A stretch of DNA of 64,000 bases from Phyllobacterium sophorae (GCF_003010965.1 NZ_PGGM01000002.1:62001-126000); one strand, 5' to 3'; shown: positions 8,525 through 17,662, counted from the first letter of the stretch. A program made the numbers and translations. The notes: generated by a model from the letters alone, not told the origin.

Positions 8525-9739
8525 TCAAAGCTTGCCAAGGAGTTCCGGCGTTGGCCATGAATCGGCAGGCAGCCCAAGCCGAATCTGCTCCTCACGGACC
8601 GCATCACGCGTGAGAATGCCGAAAACGCCATCGATCTTGGGGCCCATATCGTGGCCGCGCGCCACAAGCTTGTTCTGCAATTCCTTCATCTGTTCCGGAT
8701 TGAGACCAGGTTCAGGATTGGTCGGCTCCAGCGGACCGGCACCTGCCAGCCGCGTGGCGAAATAGGCTGCGGTGGTTGCGTAAATGATGGACTTGTTCCA
8801 CTCGACGAAGATGTCGAAGTTCGCGTAGGACAGGAATGCCGGCCCCTTGCGGCCCATCGGCAGCAGCAGCGATGCATCGCCATCGTCGGGACCGAGCGGT
8901 CCCTTCATGCCGGTCACGCCCCATTCGGCCCATTTGGAGTGGGGCAGGCGATTGGTGCGGATGGCGTTTTCCCAAGGCAGTTCCTGTGTGAGCTTTACTT
9001 CCTCAAGCCATGGCTGGCCTTTGCGCCAGCCAAGATCGCGCATGACGCGTGCAGCGGTCATGATCGCGTCGGGGGCGCTGTGTTTCAGGTCGACCTTTTC
9101 ATCGCCATCGCCATCGACACCGCGCTCCAGATAGTCTGAGGGCAGCATCTGCATCTGGCCGATCTCGCCGGCCCAGGCACCGGTCGTCTTGGCGTCCACG
9201 ACACCGCTGTCGAAAAGCTTCAAGAGAGCAATCAACTGCGGCCGGAAGAGCTCCGGCCTGCGGCAATCGAAAGACAGGGTGAGGAGAGCATTGAGCGTGT
9301 CAAAATCGCCCTGGACCGCGCCGAAATCGGTTTCCAGCCCCCAGAAAGCGGCGATAACAGGGCCGGGAATGCCATATTCGGCTTCGGCCCGGGCAAAGGT
9401 GTCGGCATATTTCTTGAGGTTTGCGGCGCCCTGCTTCAAGCGGTAGTCGGATACCATGCGCGATGAGAACGTCAGGAAGGTCTGGTTGAAAACGCCTTGG
9501 GCGCGGTCGCGCTCAAGCACCTTGTCGTCCATCGACGCTTTGAACAGTTCGCTAATGCCCTTGTCGGTGACCCCAGCGGCCTTTGCCTCATTGATCAGAC
9601 CGTTGAACCATGGTTCAAGTTCCCCACCGCAAGCAGGCTTTGCGACTACCGGCTGCGGAGGTGCCACCTGATCAAGCGCATTGGCGGCGCTGGATATGAC
9701 TAAAAGGCTGGCGGCAATGGCAATCGATACTTTGTTCAT
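8525..9739 (-). CDS. MltB-type lytic murein transglycosylase with peptidoglycan-binding domain
   Basis: A 404-residue exported enzyme that cleaves MurNAc-GlcNAc bonds with formation of 1,6-anhydro-MurNAc. It has a signal peptide (residues 1-21, ending SAANA), an SLT_2 (MltB-like) catalytic domain from about 40 to 330 with the catalytic Glu136 in FWGLETDFG and the typical GQMQMLPSDYLERGVDGDGD block, and a C-terminal PG_binding_1 domain (about 342-402, IDGVFGILTRDAVREEQ). There is no lipobox, so it is probably periplasmic and soluble, unlike E. coli MltB. It is followed in the same direction, after a gap, by no operon partner; the GH25 gene lies upstream on the same strand. Confidence 0.92.
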   Translation of the reverse strand: MNKVSIAIAASLLVISSAANALDQVAPPQPVVAKPACGGELEPWFNGLINEAKAAGVTDKGISELFKASMDDKVLERDRAQGVFNQTFLTFSSRMVSDYRLKQGAANLKKYADTFARAEAEYGIPGPVIAAFWGLETDFGAVQGDFDTLNALLTLSFDCRRPELFRPQLIALLKLFDSGVVDAKTTGAWAGEIGQMQMLPSDYLERGVDGDGDEKVDLKHSAPDAIMTAARVMRDLGWRKGQPWLEEVKLTQELPWENAIRTNRLPHSKWAEWGVTGMKGPLGPDDGDASLLLPMGRKGPAFLSYANFDIFVEWNKSIIYATTAAYFATRLAGAGPLEPTNPEPGLNPEQMKELQNKLVARGHDMGPKIDGVFGILTRDAVREEQIRLGLPADSWPTPELLGKL

Positions 9740-9855
9740 CAGGGAATCTCGTTAATACGAGCGTACTTCAAGGTACGCGAAACTTTCCCTGCTAATGCAC
9801 GAATATGCGAGGGAGGTGAAGTCAAAGAATTGAGAGAAAGGCAGGACGCCAACCT

Positions 9856-10674
9856 TTATCGCACTTTGTTGCGGACCAGCCACTGTTTCCAGGCGCTTTC
9901 GTTGCCCGCAAAAACATTAATATCCGCATCGCCGCGAATTCCGGGGACTGCCCCGGTTCCGGTATATTGCCAGAACGTCCAGGGATGGGGGCCATACCTC
10001 TCGTCGGGATGACCGGCGACGGAGCGCAGCCAGAACGGATAACCGTCAAGTTGCCGCAGATCATTGTCATCGAAGAAATCGATGGTGGTATAGATGATCG
10101 GGCGTTTGCCGTAGTGGCGCTCCAGAATATCCATGAAGGTGCGCATCTCACTGCGGACAATCGCGGCATTAGGTCTGAGCTTGCATGTAGGAGAGGCCGC
10201 GTTCCACTCCATGTCGAGAACCGGCGGCAGCGCCCCCGGGTCGTTCGGCACGTGACTTATAAACCAGCGGGCCTGATCCTTTGCGCTCCGGCAGAAATAG
10301 TAAAAATGATATGCACCGCGTGGTATGCCAGCGGCCCGGGCAGCTGACCAGTTTGCGGCGAAGCGGTCATCAAAGCGATCGCCGCCCTCCGTCGCCTTGA
10401 TGAAGACAAAGGAAATTCGGTTTTGGCGAAGAGTCTGCCAATCGATTGTCGATTGATACTTTGAAACGTCGGTTCCATGGATCGGATAACGCCAGGGCGT
10501 CCTGCCATTCCATTCGTGCGGGTCACGGTCGCCAAAGCGCGGCGCGCTAACGTTGCCAGATGGCGCTGCCATCTGCTGGAGGGAAGAGGGCCGTTTCGCT
10601 TCCGAAAAGTCGTAATCAACTGTCGTGCAGCCGCAAAGTAGAAGAGTGAGCAAACCTGCTGCAAGACGTTTCAT
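9856..10674 (-). CDS. GH25 lysozyme-family lipoprotein
   Basis: A 272-residue glycoside hydrolase family 25 protein (N-acetylmuramidase fold). The N-terminus MKRLAAGLLTLLLCGC is a lipoprotein signal with the lipid-bearing Cys at 16. The GH25 barrel starts at about 66 with HGTDVSKYQ (Asp69), followed by FVFIKATEGGD, GAYHFYYF, the catalytic pair region PVLDMEW, and the family end motif FWQYTGTGAVPGIRGDADINVF. All expected acidic residues are present, so it should cleave peptidoglycan. It is one of five wall hydrolases in the window. It could instead act in effector or phage-type lysis, but the lipoprotein anchor favours a housekeeping envelope role. Confidence 0.9.
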   Translation of the reverse strand: MKRLAAGLLTLLLCGCTTVDYDFSEAKRPSSLQQMAAPSGNVSAPRFGDRDPHEWNGRTPWRYPIHGTDVSKYQSTIDWQTLRQNRISFVFIKATEGGDRFDDRFAANWSAARAAGIPRGAYHFYYFCRSAKDQARWFISHVPNDPGALPPVLDMEWNAASPTCKLRPNAAIVRSEMRTFMDILERHYGKRPIIYTTIDFFDDNDLRQLDGYPFWLRSVAGHPDERYGPHPWTFWQYTGTGAVPGIRGDADINVFAGNESAWKQWLVRNKVR

Positions 10675-10862
10675 GAATTGTGGTCCGTATTTTTAATCGT
10701 GGCGGGGCATTGGGTGCATGCATACTGATGCGTCATTATGCTTAATAAATTGCGTGTGCTAGCTCATGGCTACAAACTTTTGTCCCAGATTTGTATCCAT
10801 ATGTATGTGCTACCAACATCGGTTATTCTTCACCAGCTTTACCAGACAGGGGAGGAATGACG

Positions 10863-11360
10863 ATGAAGACGATCATCCTAGCGGCGTTGTCCCTGGCAGG
10901 CTTGCCGTTCATGACGCCGTTGCATGCGCTCGACCTGAATGCGCCGATTGATCCTGCGCGCTGCCAGCACGCATTGGACCGCTTCGAACGAGCTCGGCAT
11001 AACTTTGCTGCAGCGAAGTTCGCCCTGGACAGGGCGATTCAGCTGCTCGGTTCGGCGCGCTTTGCCAGCCGAGTCGGGATGAACATCGATCTGGCAAGCA
11101 GGCAAACCGATGTCGACGCCGCGCTTTCCCCATATATCGAATCGATTGGCCCGGCATATGGCGCCATTGAGCTTCTGAACGCCAATTGCAATGCCGATGC
11201 GGTCAAGCAGATGGTGCGAGTTCCGTCCAGTGCAAAATTCAAGGACAAAGTGGACGAGAATATCTCGAACCTCTTTGGTGCCGGCGCCGACAAACTCGCC
11301 GACGATCAAATGACCGACATCAAGCGATTGTTCGACTCCATGAAGGCGGAACGGAAATGA
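10863..11360 (+). CDS. Secreted protein of unknown function
   Basis: A 165-residue product beginning MKTIILAALSLAGLPF with a cleavable signal peptide ending near ALHA/LHALD. The mature part is mainly helical and has only two cysteines (CQHALDRF and ANCNADAV), which may form a disulfide in the periplasm. No family is recognised. ATG 10863 is chosen because a GGAGG sequence (10851-10855) lies 7 bases upstream; the in-frame ATG 10857 is only one base from it. It is divergent from the GH25 gene and followed by the lipase-like gene 114 bases on. Confidence 0.65.
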   Translation: MKTIILAALSLAGLPFMTPLHALDLNAPIDPARCQHALDRFERARHNFAAAKFALDRAIQLLGSARFASRVGMNIDLASRQTDVDAALSPYIESIGPAYGAIELLNANCNADAVKQMVRVPSSAKFKDKVDENISNLFGAGADKLADDQMTDIKRLFDSMKAERK

Positions 11361-11474
11361 GTAGTCTCAACGTTTGCTGACCGACGGCTCCTTGGCTCGC
11401 TGCGATTTTTTGTTAGCTGCACGAATTCGTGACCCGTGTTAAGCGTGCGGATGTGATCGATCGGGGGAAACGGA

Positions 11475-12497
11475 ATGATCCGAAGACTTGGCCTGCTGGT
11501 TCTGTTCGTTGGCTTGATCGGTCTGGCAAATGCTTTTCTCGCTTCCTGGGTGACAATCAATCGGGACGACCTCGGCATATCAGTCAGCCAATCGGGAAAT
11601 TGCGTGCGGCCGGCAATTCCGAGCTTCTGGCGGAACTATCGCGGCTTTCCCGATTATGACAATGAGCTGATTGCCGATTATTTTGGCGTTTATGCAGCTT
11701 ACGCGTCGAATGCTTACCGCCCCATTCCGCGTGAGCGATTCAATCTCAAGCCGGATTATTTCGGCTGGGTGCCGCAAGGCGAACCAATCGCAAAGCCAGG
11801 CGGTTTCTATGCCGAACTCTACTACCGGAAAAACTCCGATCGCCTGTCGGTGATGATGGTCTTCAGGGGGAAGGATAAATTCACAAGCATCACCGATCTC
11901 ATGAGTGAAAGCACCTATTTCACACAAATGATCAATCCCTGGGATCAATACCGGACGGCGCGCAAGGAATTTGCAAAGGTGCGAAAGGAAACTCAGGCTA
12001 GCGCGGGAGGGTTACCGATCGAATATATCATGGTCGGCCATGGACTGGGCGGCGGACTTGCCCGCCACATGGCAGCGTCGTTTCCATGCACGGCCGCAAT
12101 CACCTTCAACTCGACCTTTGTGTCCAATAACCGGCGTCTCGCGGAACCCTATGACGGACAGGTGGTGGATCTCTTCGCCGACAACGATCTGACTTCAAGA
12201 ATTGCGATCTTGCCCAATCCGCGCGCTTTTTTCCGCATTTCGCGCCAGCATCAGTGGTATCGCGTTCGCAATGCCGGTAATTTTGCCGGTCAACAAGGCA
12301 TGCTCCGGGCGGCTGTTGCTACGGCCCGTATACCTGTTATGTGCCTGCTTCGCGCCGATTGCGAATTGAATAAGAGTGTCAGCGGCGACACGGCCGAGCC
12401 CAATCCGCAACGCATGCGATCGGCGGCGGACATGTCAACGCTCTATTGCCTCGCAGGTCCAAACTCTGAGGGTTCCAAGAACGATCTGTGTAAATAG
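11475..12497 (+). CDS. Alpha/beta-hydrolase (lipase class 3-like) protein lacking the nucleophile serine
   Basis: A 340-residue protein with an N-terminal hydrophobic segment (residues 4-24, signal or anchor). Its central part resembles lipase class 3: MMVFRGKDKF followed by a SITDLMSE loop, then the strand-elbow IEYIMVGHGLGGGLARHMAAS. In active enzymes the elbow is G-x-S-x-G; here it reads G-H-G-L-G, so the nucleophile Ser is replaced by Gly (codon GGA near 12052). The protein is therefore probably not a classical lipase and could be a binding or structural relative. It has several Cys residues in the C-terminal part. Its 3' end overlaps the convergent btaB by 55 bases. Confidence 0.72.
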   Translation: MIRRLGLLVLFVGLIGLANAFLASWVTINRDDLGISVSQSGNCVRPAIPSFWRNYRGFPDYDNELIADYFGVYAAYASNAYRPIPRERFNLKPDYFGWVPQGEPIAKPGGFYAELYYRKNSDRLSVMMVFRGKDKFTSITDLMSESTYFTQMINPWDQYRTARKEFAKVRKETQASAGGLPIEYIMVGHGLGGGLARHMAASFPCTAAITFNSTFVSNNRRLAEPYDGQVVDLFADNDLTSRIAILPNPRAFFRISRQHQWYRVRNAGNFAGQQGMLRAAVATARIPVMCLLRADCELNKSVSGDTAEPNPQRMRSAADMSTLYCLAGPNSEGSKNDLCK

Positions 12498-13159
12498 TGG
12501 TTCCGGTCAATGCGGCGAATGACAGAAATCCATGCGAACCCACGATAAAGACGATGAGCCTCAGTTTCGGTTTCAGTCTCGACCGCAATCGCATCGGCCA
12601 CGTCGAACAGATCATTGCGCGGCGCCACGTGGTACCACGCCAGCCATTTGTAGAGCGCGGTTCTCGTGAAGCCCGGCAGGTCTTTCAAGTCGCCGAAATC
12701 GACTACGTGCAGGGCTCCGCCGGGCGTGAGATGGCTCACGGCTTCACGCATCACTGCTTGCCATTGCGGGATCATCGACACTGCATAGGAGATGAAAATC
12801 CGGTCGAACTGGCGTCGTCCGAAAAGTGCTGCGGGACTAAAGTCAGCGGCATCGGCATAGGCAAGGTTCGTCCGCTGACCAAGGCCCGCCGCGCCGATCT
12901 TCTTGCGCGCGGTGGCGAGCATTTCATTCGATATGTCAATGCCGTAAAGCGAAGTCTTGGGATAAGCCTCTCCGGCTAGAACAAGATTGCGGCCGGTGCC
13001 ACAGCCGATCTCCAGAATGCTGCCTCTTTCCGGCGGATTGAGGCCCGCGATCATCGGATCGCGGCCGAGGAGATAATACTTGCGGGTGGCATCGTAGAAG
13101 TGCCGTTGATGCCGGTAGACCCGATCCATCAATGGTCCGTGTTCAATCTTGGCAAACAT
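12443..13159 (-). CDS. btaB: BtaB-like SAM-dependent N-methyltransferase (betaine lipid synthesis)
   Basis: BtaB adds three methyl groups to diacylglyceryl-homoserine to give the phosphorus-free betaine lipid DGTS. The 238-residue product starts MFAKIEHGPLMDRVYRHQRHFYD, typical of the family, and has motif I ILEIGCGTGRNL, the acidic YGIDIS strand and the post-motif LTPGGALHVVDFGD. ATG 13159 lies 4 bases after the btaA stop, so the two are co-transcribed. The longer upstream frame (to 13372) runs inside btaA and is rejected as start. Assignment rests largely on this pairing with btaA. Confidence 0.88.
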   Translation of the reverse strand: MFAKIEHGPLMDRVYRHQRHFYDATRKYYLLGRDPMIAGLNPPERGSILEIGCGTGRNLVLAGEAYPKTSLYGIDISNEMLATARKKIGAAGLGQRTNLAYADAADFSPAALFGRRQFDRIFISYAVSMIPQWQAVMREAVSHLTPGGALHVVDFGDLKDLPGFTRTALYKWLAWYHVAPRNDLFDVADAIAVETETETEAHRLYRGFAWISVIRRIDRNHYLHRSFLEPSEFGPARQ

Positions 13160-13163
13160 TAGA

Positions 13164-14417
13164 TCAGTCCTTAAGCGAATACAGATGAAACCCGCCATAG
13201 ATCGACGACCGGTCGCGCGCGTGCAGTGCCAGCGATTGTTCTTCGTCGTAGGACCAGCGATCCAGTACCGCATCGTCGATGCGGCCCGGAAGTATGGTTG
13301 GTTCGGCCGCGGTACGGAATATGACACGGGCGCCTGGGGCGGCGGTACGGCTGATTTCGCTCCAGAGTTCATTGAGCTGGGTATCGTTCATCCAGTCCTG
13401 CGCATCCAGAAGAACGTAGCGGTCGACCGATGCGTCCGGCTTGGCGGCAAGAAACTCCGTCAGGGAGGCATTAACGACGCTCATTCGCCCGGCGCGTGCA
13501 CGCACGGTAGCAAAATTGCTGCGCGACAGGTAAGGGGGCAAGGGGCCAGTTTCGGCATTGTCGCTGTAGCCCCGGCCGAACGCTTGCCAGGCGAAATAGT
13601 TTTCCGAGAGCGGAAACCCGCAGGCAAGCTTCTCGAGCCGGCCGCGCAGAACTTGCGCCATGTTTCCATTTCCGGCGGTTGCCAAAGCATCATATTGCTG
13701 CGGCGGGATACCAAGGCCAAACAACGAGGATTTGCGCTTCGTTGCCCAACGGATCATTCGTTTGTCGAACAGCGGGGCAAGCGCGCGATCGAAATAGGCG
13801 CGCTGCTCTTCCATGGTCGATGCTTTTAGGATGTCGCGCGGATCGATGCCATAAAGTTTTGCCACGCGGTGCCCCATGCCTATAAAAACGCCGAGCAGGC
13901 CGTGACGATAAAGGTCGCGCGAGAAAATCGTGATGCGGCGCCGACCGGACAGCATGCGCTTTTCCCAATAGGCGCGGCTGCTCGCATCCAGATGTGGCTG
14001 GATGAAGCGCTCATACGCCGCAAGATTTGTCTTGTCGTCGGCCGTGCCATAGAAGCGATAGAAGGCATCGTAATTGGGCAGGTTGGCAATCGCCGCCAGT
14101 TTGAGCCGGTTGAAGGCGACATGGGCCGTATTGAGGTCGACGGCCTCGACGCTGGCCGGATCCGCAGTCAGATAAGACATGGCGTTGCAGCCGCCGGATG
14201 CTATGGTGACGACGCGGTGACCGGCCCGAATCTGCAGCGCTTCCATGTCCACTTCCGGGTCTTCCCAGATTTGGGGATAGACCAGTCCCTTGAAGACATG
14301 AGCGAAAAGCCGCTCGGACAACCCGGCCCGCGACAGAAGCCGGTTTTGACGAACCGCCCTGTTGAGCTTCTCGTTGCGCGGAAGAGGGGCACTTCTGGAT
14401 TGTCTAGCAAGCGGCAT
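13164..14417 (-). CDS. btaA: BtaA-like SAM:diacylglycerol 3-amino-3-carboxypropyl transferase (DUF3419)
   Basis: BtaA transfers the aminocarboxypropyl group of SAM to diacylglycerol, the first step of betaine lipid (DGTS) synthesis at the inner membrane. The 417-residue protein has the expected N-terminal block HVFKGLVYPQIWEDPEVDMEAL (about 40-61), the SAM loop IASGGCNAMSYL (72-83), the following EAVDLN acidic motif, and the C-terminal RYVLLDAQDWM segment. Length is normal for the family. In rhizobia these genes belong to the phosphate-starvation response, which replaces phospholipids by betaine lipids. It is upstream of btaB in one unit, with a PHO-box-like sequence 50 bases before the start. 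Confidence 0.92.
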   Translation of the reverse strand: MPLARQSRSAPLPRNEKLNRAVRQNRLLSRAGLSERLFAHVFKGLVYPQIWEDPEVDMEALQIRAGHRVVTIASGGCNAMSYLTADPASVEAVDLNTAHVAFNRLKLAAIANLPNYDAFYRFYGTADDKTNLAAYERFIQPHLDASSRAYWEKRMLSGRRRITIFSRDLYRHGLLGVFIGMGHRVAKLYGIDPRDILKASTMEEQRAYFDRALAPLFDKRMIRWATKRKSSLFGLGIPPQQYDALATAGNGNMAQVLRGRLEKLACGFPLSENYFAWQAFGRGYSDNAETGPLPPYLSRSNFATVRARAGRMSVVNASLTEFLAAKPDASVDRYVLLDAQDWMNDTQLNELWSEISRTAAPGARVIFRTAAEPTILPGRIDDAVLDRWSYDEEQSLALHARDRSSIYGGFHLYSLKD

Positions 14418-14466
14418 CTAATCGAATCCCCTTCGTTGGAAATTCCTACCCGCCTAGCATTCTGAT

Positions 14467-14484
14467 GTAACAAACCAGTGACGC
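14467..14484 (-). promoter_or_regulatory. Degenerate PHO box-like site before btaA
   Basis: On the - strand, GCGTCAC-TGGT-TTGTTAC places two heptamers 11 bases apart, as in PhoB sites (C-T/A-GTCA-C/T twice with a 4-base spacer). Each half matches the consensus at five of seven positions. It lies 50-67 bases before the btaA start. The match is weak but placed where rhizobial btaA genes are known to be PhoB-controlled. Confidence 0.35.
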
Positions 14485-14486
14485 TT

Positions 14487-15542
14487 TCACGACGCCCCGC
14501 CGAGTTCAGTTCTGACCACGACGGACATCCCAGGCGCCAGTGACTTTGCAAGTTGCTGATCCGGGTCCACTGCTATGCGTACTGAAATGCGTTGAGCTAC
14601 CTTGGTGAAATTGCCGGTGGCGTTGTCCGGTTTCAGGACGCTGAATTCCGAACCTGCGGCAGGTGAAAAGCGTTCGACGTGACCCCGCAAGCTCTGGCGG
14701 TTCAACGCATCGACCGTGAAGGTCACCGGCTGACCGGGCGCGATGTTGCTGAGCTGGGTTTCCTTGAAATTGGCGATGACCCATACGTCCTGCGGTACGA
14801 TGGCCATCAACTGCGTGCCAGCACTGACATACTGCCCAAGCTTCACACCAACTTCGCCAACAGTCCCATCGCGCGGCGCGACAATGCTGGTATTGGCCAG
14901 ATCGATTTCCGCAAGCTTCACTGCAGCCTGCGCACCGGCAACGGCGGCTTCGAGCGACCCTCGGCTCACCTTTATCGTTTCCAGGTCCTGCCGGGATACT
15001 TCCAGTGCCGCCTTCGCCTGTGTGACTGAGGACTGCGCCTGTTGCAGCGTTGTCTCGCTTTGTTCTGCATCGCTTTTTGTCATCACACCCTGATGGGCGA
15101 GGGGCTCAATCCTGGACCAATTGGCCTGGGATCGTTTGAGGCCGGCGGCGGCGCTATCGAGCTGTGCCTGGCTCGAACCGATCCGTGCTTCCGCTACACG
15201 CTGCTGTTGCGTGGAATTGTCGAGCGCGGCCTGTGACGCCGCCAGCGTAGCCTTCGCCTGGTCGAGCTTCTGTGCAAAAATCCTGTCGTCAATCTTCGCC
15301 AGAAGCTGACCCGCCTTGACGTGGTTGTAGTCCTGAACCGGCACATCCACGATATAGCCGCTGAGTTGCGGGCTGATCAGAGTCACATAGCCTTTTACAT
15401 AGGCGTTCTCGGTTGTCTCGATCTTGCTGTGAAAAGGCGGCAGCCTCCATGCGTAGAGTACCAGCACGAGGCCGGCAATACCGGCGAGGACTGCAACAAG
15501 GGTTGCGGAATGGCGAAGATATCTGGACATGATTTCAATCAA
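14487..15542 (-). CDS. HlyD/EmrA-family membrane fusion protein
   Basis: The periplasmic adaptor of a tripartite or inner-membrane multidrug pump, 351 residues. One N-terminal TM (residues about 12-31) is followed by the first lipoyl half ENAYVKGYVTLISPQLSGYI, a long alpha-hairpin coiled coil rich in Ala/Gln (about 90-215), the second lipoyl half SIVAPRDGTVGEVGVKLGQYV and a beta-barrel part FTVDALNRQ. This is the EmrA type that pairs with DHA2 transporters. ATG 15542 overlaps the stop of the pump gene (ATGA); a second Met (MSRYLRH, 15530) is an alternative start. It is third in the marR-pump-adaptor operon. Confidence 0.92.
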   Translation of the reverse strand: MIEIMSRYLRHSATLVAVLAGIAGLVLVLYAWRLPPFHSKIETTENAYVKGYVTLISPQLSGYIVDVPVQDYNHVKAGQLLAKIDDRIFAQKLDQAKATLAASQAALDNSTQQQRVAEARIGSSQAQLDSAAAGLKRSQANWSRIEPLAHQGVMTKSDAEQSETTLQQAQSSVTQAKAALEVSRQDLETIKVSRGSLEAAVAGAQAAVKLAEIDLANTSIVAPRDGTVGEVGVKLGQYVSAGTQLMAIVPQDVWVIANFKETQLSNIAPGQPVTFTVDALNRQSLRGHVERFSPAAGSEFSVLKPDNATGNFTKVAQRISVRIAVDPDQQLAKSLAPGMSVVVRTELGGAS

Positions 15543-17200
15543 CTTGCTTGGATAGCTGCAGGTATCGCGCGGGAGCGCAAATGCCCTCCGATGGCGACGT
15601 GCATGAGAAGGGCAATAAGTGCGCAGAGAGAGATGGCGGCGATAAGCAGGAAGGCATCATTATAGGCGAGTATATTGGCCTCGCGGGTTACCTGCGATGA
15701 GAGCAAGGCAACGCCCTCGGCGTTGAGCAACACCTTGTCGCCGATCACTCGGCCATAGGTATCCGCCAGTTGTGCCGTACGCTGGGCGACAAGCGGGTCG
15801 GACATGATGATGTGCTCGGCGAGAATATTGGAGTGGTATTTTTCGCGGATCGTGATGAACGAGCCGAATGCCGCCTGGCCGAGAAGGCCACCCAGACTCT
15901 GCGTCGACAGGAACACGATAATGAAACTCAATAAATAGTTCGGACCGCGCTTCAAGGCTGACGTCAGGCCGACAGCCATCGCCGGCGGCAGGAACAGTGC
16001 AGTTGCCCCGGCAATGAATGCTTGGCTGATATACATGTTCGAAGGACGGGTGAGGTTGGTCGACTGACTATCCATATATGAGCCGATGATCAGGAAAATC
16101 AAAGCAGTGGCGTGAATGGCGGGAACGCGCTCGGGTGACATGACAGCGGCGCAGCACAGGCCCGCGACGATCATCGACAGCATAACGATGATATACAGCA
16201 GCGATATCTGGTCGTTCTGAAGTCCGAGATTCTGAAAGAAGTTGTTGGCAACGGAAGATTGCTCAGAAACGGCAAGCCGGAAGAGGAGAATGGTCCCGGC
16301 GAAATGCACGATCTCTTTACTGGCAATCCATCGTATATCAAGGAGGGGTTTTTCGCGATTGAGCTCGATCACCACAGCTGTTGTCACGGTAACAATCGCA
16401 ATGATCAGCAGAACGCCAAGCCAGGACGCTTCCCGCCACCAGTAGAGCCGGCCGGTCATCAGGACGATAGCTGTGCAGCCGAAACCAATGGCGATCAACA
16501 GGTAGCTTACAACGTCGAGTTTCTCGATCACCTTGACCCGCGGCATGGGTGTTAACGGCAGAACGTAGATGACACCAAAGGCAATCAGTGCGAGCGCCAC
16601 TTCAAACATGTAAAGGCCCGGCCACTGGCCGATGTCGAGCAAAGCCGGTGAGAGCAATCGCGCCAGCGGGGAGGCAAGAGAGATATTGGTGAGGACGAGG
16701 CAGATGCCGATCGTCATCTTCCGCGCCGGGGTGAAGGCCTCCAGCATATATAGGAAGGCGAGGCTCGATAGCGGCGCTGCCGCCACGCCGGCGACGAAGC
16801 GTATCATGATGGCCGACTGCAGATCCGAGACAAACAAATGCAGGAGCGAGACCAATACGAATACGGCGATGCTCAGCTCGGCGAAATTGCGAAGACCATA
16901 TTGGTTGCGGATCTTTATCAGCGCGATCGAAAGGCTGACATTTGGCGCCATATAGGCGGCTAGCAGCCACGTGGCTTCCGTGTTCGTGGCACCAAGATAG
17001 CCTTGAATTTGTGGGATGTTCGTCGCGATGAGGTTCATCCCGAGACCCTGCGTCATCGATAGCAGCGTCGAGGCAGCAATATAGGCGGCCGACCGGAGCG
17101 GGTGCATAGGTGAGGGCGCTGCCGCAGGAGCAGTGACCTGCTCTGGCACCGGCGCCTTTCCAGTGGGATCGTGGCCGACAAATTCTGCCTCGGGGATCAT
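15539..17200 (-). CDS. MFS multidrug efflux permease, DHA2 (EmrB/QacA-like) family
   Basis: A 553-residue permease with a Pro/Ala-rich cytoplasmic N-terminus of about 35 residues and then about 14 hydrophobic segments, the hallmark of the DHA2 branch. The segment LIATNIPQIQGYLGATNTEATWLLAAYM at about 57-84 matches the first helix and loop of EmrB-type pumps, although the usual D in motif D1 is replaced by N (NIPQI). A large C-terminal periplasmic loop (about 455-510) precedes the last helix. It should export drugs or other amphiphiles by proton antiport together with the downstream HlyD protein. It lies 4 bases after marR. Confidence 0.9.
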   Translation of the reverse strand: MIPEAEFVGHDPTGKAPVPEQVTAPAAAPSPMHPLRSAAYIAASTLLSMTQGLGMNLIATNIPQIQGYLGATNTEATWLLAAYMAPNVSLSIALIKIRNQYGLRNFAELSIAVFVLVSLLHLFVSDLQSAIMIRFVAGVAAAPLSSLAFLYMLEAFTPARKMTIGICLVLTNISLASPLARLLSPALLDIGQWPGLYMFEVALALIAFGVIYVLPLTPMPRVKVIEKLDVVSYLLIAIGFGCTAIVLMTGRLYWWREASWLGVLLIIAIVTVTTAVVIELNREKPLLDIRWIASKEIVHFAGTILLFRLAVSEQSSVANNFFQNLGLQNDQISLLYIIVMLSMIVAGLCCAAVMSPERVPAIHATALIFLIIGSYMDSQSTNLTRPSNMYISQAFIAGATALFLPPAMAVGLTSALKRGPNYLLSFIIVFLSTQSLGGLLGQAAFGSFITIREKYHSNILAEHIIMSDPLVAQRTAQLADTYGRVIGDKVLLNAEGVALLSSQVTREANILAYNDAFLLIAAISLCALIALLMHVAIGGHLRSRAIPAAIQAS

Positions 17201-17204
17201 TGAT

Positions 17205-17651
17205 CTATCCCCGCTCGATCAAGTCGCCGAGTTTGATATTGACTGCGCGCAAGACATCAATGGTCTTCGCCAGGTCCTTGTCGTCAATGTTGCTTAGGAA
17301 TTCTGCACGCAGCTCCTGAGCCAGGTGATTGACGTCCGTGGCGAGATTGGCACCGTGCTTCGTCATGACGATCTGCTTCACACGCCGGTCGCCTTCCAGT
17401 GCGCGACGTTCGATAAAGCCTTGCTTTTCGAGGCCATCGAGCAATCGTACCATGGTTGGCGTTTCGATCTCGAGTTCTTCCGCCAGTTCTTTCTGGTTGA
17501 GAACGCCCCGCCGGTCGAGCAGCATGAGCGTTCTTGCTCGCGCAAGGGTCAGGCCGAGCTTCTTGACGCGGGCATCGAACAGCGTGCGAAGTTTGCGGCT
17601 GGCTTTGCTCAATTCATCGACAAATTGAAAATGTGGAGTTTGATGGGGCAT
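17205..17651 (-). CDS. MarR-family transcriptional regulator
   Basis: A 148-residue winged-helix protein of MarR type. The DNA-binding part includes LTLARARTLMLLDRRG, NQKELAEELEIETPTMVRLLDGLEKQGFIERR and the wing GDRRVKQIVMT, and dimerisation helices lie at both ends. As first gene of the operon with a DHA2 pump and an EmrA-like adaptor, it is most simply a local repressor that is released when a toxic ligand binds. A 26-bp imperfect palindrome starts 12 bases before its start codon. ATG 17651 gives the usual length. Confidence 0.92.
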   Translation of the reverse strand: MPHQTPHFQFVDELSKASRKLRTLFDARVKKLGLTLARARTLMLLDRRGVLNQKELAEELEIETPTMVRLLDGLEKQGFIERRALEGDRRVKQIVMTKHGANLATDVNHLAQELRAEFLSNIDDKDLAKTIDVLRAVNIKLGDLIERG

Positions 17652-17662
17652 CCGGTAGCCAT

